Origin: Scleroderma bovista
Taxonomy: Eukaryota; Basidiomycota; Agaricomycetes; Boletales; Sclerodermataceae
Assembly (NCBI GenBank): GCA_037178675.1
Contig: JAYMGJ010000141.1
Span: 1-64,000, forward strand
DNA length: 64,000 nucleotides
Reading direction: 5' to 3'
The translations under genes were made by a program, and so were the position numbers. Below the pieces are notes generated by a model. That model was not told the DNA's origin. It searched no databases and saw only the letters and a list, made by a program, of their open reading frames with translations. Below are positions 58,980 through 64,000 of this stretch, piece by piece. Positions within the stretch are counted from its first letter, which is position 1; the number at the start of each line of letters is the position of its first letter.

Positions 58980-59980
58980 CCTAAAGTATTACCCTGCAAT
59001 GGTAAGTGGGATAGACTTTTGCAAACTGCAGCCCAGACCGAGTCCGTTGCCATTCCTTTGATAGGCATTGCGTTGTGCCTACCAGGTACACCATATCAGG
59101 GCTGGAAGGTGAATGTATAGCAAAAGAACAAACCACTTGACAAAGGGTCCAAGGGCTAACCCCCATTGTGAATCCCTTGGCTTTGTTGAAATATTCTGCA
59201 GAAACTGGCACACGTCCGGGGTGTAGAATGCAGGACCAATATTGAACAAGATCGCGTTGATCGTCCGCAGTGCATCAAATAAAGGGAGGAACATAGATAA
59301 ATAATGCAGGGTGAAGCACAACCTCGCGCTGAACGTGACCTCCTCAATACAAATGTCCGAGTATAGGGACTATCCGGACCAAGAGTGATTCCTGTGATAA
59401 TTACCTTTAGTAGCATCCACAAACTGCAGGTGATCAGTAATCAGTGAGCCGACACCCAGCGTCAGGTGAGACGCAGCTTGTCGATGTTCATCTTCGAAGT
59501 CCAACCTCGCTTGCACGGAGAGGCGAATCAGATGACGACAAGTGCAATTTATGAAGCTGGCGACCTCTGTATTCACGTTGCCAGAATCGAACTGCAGACG
59601 TGTCCAGTGCAAAAACATCTCATGACAAGACCGTGCATTTTGAGCTTAGTGGGTTCCCGATGATTTGCAACGTCTTCGCGGCCGCTCTATCGATGAATGA
59701 CTTCCCGAGGGTAGAGAGCCTGAAGATGATGCTGGAATGCTCATCGACTTCGGATTGCCACTGAGGGGTGAGGAGGGTCATCGAGGGCAAACGGCCTAAA
59801 ACGCGAAGACTTGATGGCGAGAGAGGTGGGAATATCTGGAGACGGGCTGGGAATCACTCCCCCCAAGACAAAGGGATCCATCAATGGGGACATAGCAGAG
59901 GTTCTGACATATACATGGCCATGCTGTTGATAAAGGGGAGCACACAAGTTGATGAGCGGCACATTAAACTCTGTAATCAT
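58980..59980 (-). CDS. Unidentified multi-exon gene (tentative)
   Basis: The minus strand holds several coding-like stretches with good splice signals: about 59890-59770 (SPLMDPFVLGGVIPSPSP), then after an acceptor a stretch starting WQSEVDEHSSIIFRLSTLGK near 59760, then QARLDFEDEHRQAASHLTLG around 59500, then after an intron ending at 59341 a stretch from 59340 with two hydrophobic segments (LCFTLHYLSMFLPLFDAL and KWFVLLLYIHLPALI). I did not recognise the family, and the internal junctions and stop are not fixed. A membrane-associated protein seems likely. Its 5' end almost touches the tRNA gene. The segment 58695-58979 shows nothing clear. Confidence 0.35.
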
Positions 59981-59981
59981 C

Positions 59982-60063
59982 GCCGGGATAGCTCAGTTGG
60001 GAGAGCAACAGACTGAAGTGCTTTGTATTCTGGAGGTCCCGTGTTCAATCCACGGTCCTGGCA
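59982..60063 (+). tRNA. tRNA-Phe (GAA) with about 9-nt intron
   Basis: Same mature sequence as the tRNA at 40376-40458 except one D-loop base (CAGTTGGGAG here, CAGCTGGGAG there) and position 38. The anticodon arm reads CAGA-CTGAAG-intron-T-TCTG, anticodon GAA, with an intron of about 9 nt (TGCTTTGTA) unrelated to that of the first copy. Acceptor stem and B box are intact. Confidence 0.95.
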
Positions 60064-60071
60064 TTTTTTTT
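60064..60071 (+). terminator. Pol III terminator of tRNA-Phe copy 2
   Basis: A run of T residues follows the tRNA directly. The stop codon of the convergent XAP5 gene is only about 20 bp further on. Confidence 0.85.
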
Positions 60072-60090
60072 CTCATGTACGGTACCATGC

Positions 60091-61369
60091 TCAATGAATA
60101 GTGTACTTGCCATAATCCGTCTGTGGGTCATACACCTGCTCAACGAACAACTCTCAGATCACGCAACTAAAGCACAAAGTAAACTTACCTCCCACCGCGA
60201 AGCAGGAAAAATGTGCTTGTTTCTCTGGTACCATCCTCTCTCCACGACTTTCCCTGCATGCGACTCATCCTTTTCCCTGGTTGCGTCCGCTAGCAGGCGC
60301 ACATCATCGTGGACATCGAAGTTGAATAACGGTCCCGACTTGCCACGAGCCTTGTTGATGATGAAGTCATAAAATGTATAGTGCTGTAGGTCGAGTTAGC
60401 ATGCCTAACCAGCTAATTTTTATTACCACGTACATGAGGTATAATGAGATCCTCCTGCAGCGGCATGCAGAATGTCAGCGATGTCTATGCACACAAATAA
60501 AATCGACCCTACCTTGACATACATGAGGTTGTCAACACTAATTCCCCTCAGCTCCGCGAACTGATGGCGACATTTGTCCAAAAAGCCGCTGATGGTGTCG
60601 CCCTTCTTGCACTAGAATGCTGCTGTCACAACAATATACACGAGTCCGAGGCGTCACCCACCATCACTGATTTCCTGTGGCCGTTTCCATCCCAGTAGGA
60701 GTAGGTAATCTCAATGTCCTCCGCTTTGAGTTCGTCCTGCTTTTGCAGCCATTCCTGTCTTAATTGTTCCCTTTCCTTCCTTTCCGCTTCCTCTCGTTCA
60801 CGATCAGGGAGAAACGACGTGTCTACATCGGGGTTCTTGCGGAATCTCGCACGCTTGGCTGCTGATTCCCCGTTCTCTGCGTCGGGCGTCTGCCGAGAAG
60901 ACGCCTCCCCATCCCCTTCTTCATCATCCATGGCGAATGAAAGCGTAGTTTTTGTCTTCTTACGCTTCTTCATCTTCTTCGTTTCTTCTCTAAACAAATC
61001 CTCCACCAACTATCAGCTACCTTTTCTTCATGTACACACGGATGGCAGAACGAATGGAAAGTTACACCTGAGAGGTTATGCAACGGTGACTTACTTGAGT
61101 TCACTCGTACGTGCTGCCTCTCGCGCCTTCGCTTCCTCGATTTCCTTCCTTCGCTGTTGGAAATCCTCCAGGCGCACGAGGCCAACGGTATTGTTCTTGA
61201 GGGTGTCCTCCATGGAATCATTCTGACCCACGAACTTGTTCGCCGACGGACGAGATTTTTCAGTCTCGCTGATGAGTTTCTGCCTCTGCCGTTCATACTC
61301 CTCGCGATTCTGCATTCGTTGCTTCACGAGTGCATCTTCACGACGACCTTCGCCCTTGTCAGTCGACAT
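60091..61369 (-). CDS. XAP5/FAM50 family nuclear protein
   Basis: Conserved nuclear protein tied to chromatin and spliceosome function (FAM50 in animals, XCT in plants, Xap5 in fission yeast). Exons on the minus strand 61095-61369, 60662-60989, 60513-60611, 60434-60454, 60189-60383 and 60091-60135 give 320 residues. Seen: the charged N-terminus with [13 protein letters not shown], an acidic/basic region, [93 protein letters not shown], and [13 protein letters not shown]. One exon is 21 nt (EDLIIPH). The first intron is 105 nt; its acceptor at 60990-60991 is the only one that keeps both frames. Confidence 0.94.
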
Positions 61370-61490
61370 TGCCCGTGTTTGAGAGTGGTCAATGTGAAGT
61401 GGTGATGGTTCGACGAATGAAGGGAGATGCTATTCGTGGGAAGACAGAATCCCTCTTGGCATAAGCTGGACCTTGACATCCACCCTCGAC

Positions 61491-62043
61491 ATGGTGCACG
61501 TACTGGGGGTTGCGCTGCCGGACATGCAGCTGGCAAGGGTACGTATGCAAGATACTAGGCTATACTATTCGACTAACCACACCTCCGAAGCTTGCCTTGA
61601 CCAATTTCTATGGCGTCGGGAATAAGACAGCCCAACGTCTTTGTGCACGACTACAAATCCACGACCGATGCAAAATTCGAGACCTCACAGCCCATCAGAT
61701 TACTGAACTTGCTTCCTTCCTTGCCTCGCCTTCCACAGTGGCCCCGCTCCGTCGCATGCCTCTTGCGAGTTTAACATTTCAACCACCGCCAGCCTCGACG
61801 CCGACAGAAATTCTTCGCAAGAGAGCTATCGAACTCTCGAAGCCTGTCGGTGTTGACCCACTTAGAACGATGAAGATCGAAGCGGAGGGTAGAAGAGTTG
61901 TCAAGGAGAACATTGCCCACCAGAGGATGATTGGAAGCTATGTCGGAAAGAGGCACGCGATGGGTCTCCCCGTCAGAGGTCAGAACACACAGTCCAACGC
62001 GAAGACCGCGAAAAAACTCAACAGGATCAATCGGTTTGGTTGA
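61491..62043 (+). CDS. SWS2: Mitochondrial ribosomal protein uS13m
   Basis: Small-subunit head protein of the mitoribosome. Exons 61491-61538 and 61591-62043 give 166 residues. It begins [20 protein letters not shown], then [20 protein letters not shown] (helix-two-turn-helix), [13 protein letters not shown], and the rRNA-binding end reads [20 protein letters not shown] followed by [18 protein letters not shown], both typical of uS13. No long leader is visible, as in the yeast protein. Divergent from XAP5 with 121 bp between start codons. Confidence 0.93.
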
Positions 62044-62139
62044 GGCATTTTTTTACTGTATGTTATACCCCGAGATGGGAGAGAACATGTTCACATAGAG
62101 CAATACAAAGTTATAGCAATACAGACACTAATCATTCAA

Positions 62140-62926
62140 TTAATCATCCCCCATCGGTACCTCCTCTTCTAGGTATTTCAACAAAGTGACGCGTATTTCT
62201 GTAGCCTCGTCTCCGCGTAATACATCCGATAGAAACTCTGCCTGTACTTGCATTTGTACCTGCAGTACACAGTAAACATCGTCACTACGGCACACAAAGC
62301 GATACGCACCATTTCCAGAGCCCCTCGAAGTACACCACATAGGACATTACTAAACCACAGCCCACCTTCAAGCACTTCTTCTGGGAGCTCGACAAACTCT
62401 GCTAATGGGTTTTCATCTAAAGTAAGGATGAACGATGAAGACGGGATGCCAGCTTGTTGTTGGACACTACTTGGTCTCGTGGTGGGTGGTGGGTGGGTGA
62501 CTGTGGGTGTAATGTTCAAGAATGATTTGAAGCCGACCTTGAAACGCTATTAGAACGATGAACTTGACGACATGGACTTAATTGCCTTTGCTACCACTTC
62601 CCCCACCTCCCGAAAGTCGGAGCATCGTCCCAAGGAGCTCCTTGCCAAGAAATCTTCAATCAGTCGCGTCCCTATGTTGTATCCCATCTTCTCCAGTTGC
62701 TTGTTCACCTCTGCGTAATCCTCGTAGTCCTGAATCAGTTGTATGACGAGCGCGCCATACGTCAACGCAAACAGTTCTGCATTCTGATCTGAGGGTCAGT
62801 CAGGGTCTTTCCCAATCTCCGGGCAAGAGAAAGGTATCGAGTCGACGCGCCACTCACTACTTTCTCTGTCCGCCCCTTCCAAAGGTCCTCGCCGATAGCT
62901 TTGTATTGCTTGCTTGGGGTCGCCAT
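62140..62926 (-). CDS. BET3: TRAPP complex subunit BET3 (TRAPPC3)
   Basis: Core subunit of the TRAPP tethering complexes and Ypt1/Rab exchange factor in ER-Golgi traffic. Exons on the minus strand 62858-62926, 62586-62783, 62310-62537 and 62140-62259 give 204 residues. Seen: [74 protein letters not shown] (the Cys is the one palmitoylated in Bet3), [20 protein letters not shown], and [15 protein letters not shown]. The second intron (62538-62585) has to start with GC (gcaatt) to keep VVAK-VGFKSF together. The gene is slightly longer than yeast Bet3 because of a loop with [13 protein letters not shown]. Confidence 0.93.
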
Positions 62927-63029
62927 CGTTAGCGATGCCCTGCGACGACTCGTTTAGATCTTTAGATGATATGAGTCACGTGACAGAAACATTGCAGGAG
63001 CCATTCGCTGTGACTTGCATCTACAGAAA

Positions 63030-64000
63030 ATGTCTCGCCCAGAGCTCCAAGCACCTCCAGAAATCGCAAGTATTTTTCGATTTTATAGGGTATCAGTCTT
63101 TGTGACGAGACCCATCTACAGTATTATGGCGACACGGAGGCTAAGAAATACACCACCAAGTAGGTGGTCGGAAACTGCACTCCAGAATGTTCTGACCACC
63201 TACCAAGCACTCGAAACCAACAGATACAGGCAGATATGACCTACAGAGCACTTGAGTTGCTAAATTTACCGCCCGGTGAACCTGCATTCCTCCTGGACAT
63301 TGGCTGTGGATCAGGATTATCTGGGGAGATACTTGACGAGGAGGGCTATGTATGGGCTGGCATTGATATCGCCCCGAGTATGCTTCGTGAGTGGAGTATC
63401 ACATGTAGTTCAACTCAATCTCCAACTGGATATCAGAGGTTGCATTAGAGAGGGAGGTCGATGGGGATTTATTCCTGCAAGATATTGGTCAGGGATTCGG
63501 TTTCCGTCCTGGCAGTTTCGATGGCGCCATAAGGTACGGGTTCTTTCCCGCCCATCGACGTGGATGCTCATCCTACATAGTATTTCTGTTCTACAGTGGT
63601 TGCTCAATGCCGAGACATCCCACCCAACATCCTCGCCACCGCACCGTCTACACCGATTCTTCACCACGTTGTATTCCACACTCCGAAATCCATCGCGTGC
63701 TGTTTTCCAATTCTACCCATCCTCAGACGACCAAATACAACTTATCACGTCGATTGCCCAAAAGGCAGGTTTCGGTGGTGGAGTGATCGTTGATTATCCA
63801 AACTCCAAAAAGGCAAAGAAGGTGTTCCTGTGCTTGTTTGTGGGTAGCAGTAGTGGTAATCAGCAACAGCTTCCAAAGGCTTTGGAAGGGGAAGCAGAGG
63901 ACCATGCACGGTTTGAGAGAAGGAGAGAGAAGGAAAAGAAGCGGGACCGCAGTGGAAAGAGGAAACTTGTGAAAGATCGAAATTGGATATTGAAGAAAAA
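63030..64000 (+). CDS. BUD23: 18S rRNA (guanine-N7) methyltransferase BUD23 (runs off the window)
   Basis: With Trm112 it methylates the N7 of a guanine in 18S rRNA and helps export of the small subunit. Exons 63030-63065, 63122-63159, 63208-63386, 63437-63533 and 63581 to beyond 64000. Seen: MSRPELQAPPEI, YYGDTEAKKYTTNTRNQQIQ, the SAM motif FLLDIGCGSGLSGEIL, GIDIAPSML, ISVLQWLLNAE, FQFYPSSDDQIQLIT, AGFGGGVIVDYPNSKKAKK, and a basic C-terminus beginning KKRDRSGKRKLVKDR. The first intron (63066-63121) starts with gcaagt (GC-AG). The last few residues lie outside the window. Divergent from BET3, 103 bp apart. Confidence 0.94.

Overview
The window is eukaryotic nuclear DNA from a filamentous basidiomycete, most likely an Agaricomycete. 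Almost every gene is broken by short introns (mostly 45-60 nt, GT-AG with a visible minority of GC-AG), the intergenic gaps are small (often 60-200 bp), and genes lie on both strands with many divergent and convergent pairs. Most products are conserved fungal housekeeping proteins; a few belong to families I know only from mushroom-forming fungi. There are no operons, CRISPR arrays, prophages or insertion sequences. Exon junctions were worked out by hand from reading frame, splice signals and remembered family conservation, so single junctions may be wrong.

Left part (1-13 kb): the 5' half of UTP21 (minus), a lineage-restricted gene of unknown function, a gene-poor stretch, a secreted cysteine-rich protein made of two tandem copies of a CBM19-like module, an unresolved membrane-protein-like region, the Ran GTPase, an uncharacterised gene whose paralogue lies 35 kb away, and GID4. 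Middle-left (13-26 kb): plasma-membrane type casein kinase 1, a large JmjC protein divergently paired with a Zip3/HEI10-like RING protein, a LEA2-like membrane protein, cytidine deaminase, a YeeE/YedE-type sulfur transporter and the splicing factor SLT11/RBM22.

Middle (27-46 kb): UBA3 (NEDD8 E1), RCL1, NPR2 (GATOR1), OGG1, N-myristoyltransferase, UFD1, CCT delta, a tRNA-Phe, V-ATPase subunit D with a very long acidic repeat tail, ribosomal protein L26, FRG1 and the second copy of the uncharacterised family. Right part (46-64 kb): SRP receptor beta, SAR1, GPI mannosyltransferase 1 (PIG-M), a tail-anchored inositol 5-phosphatase, GMF, mitochondrial uL3m, an RRN6-like Pol I factor, a mitochondrial carrier, an unidentified gene, a second tRNA-Phe, XAP5, mitochondrial uS13m, BET3 and the start of BUD23.

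The genes do not form one pathway, but themes recur: secretory traffic (SRPRB, SAR1, BET3, PIG-M, INP54-like), ribosome production (UTP21, RCL1, RRN6-like, L26, BUD23, two mitoribosomal proteins), ubiquitin-like systems (GID4, UBA3, UFD1) and splicing (SLT11). The observations most worth following are the GC-AG intron excess, the V-ATPase D tail, the paired unknown genes, the duplicated secreted protein, the JmjC/RING divergent pair, and the UPRE-like elements before SAR1.
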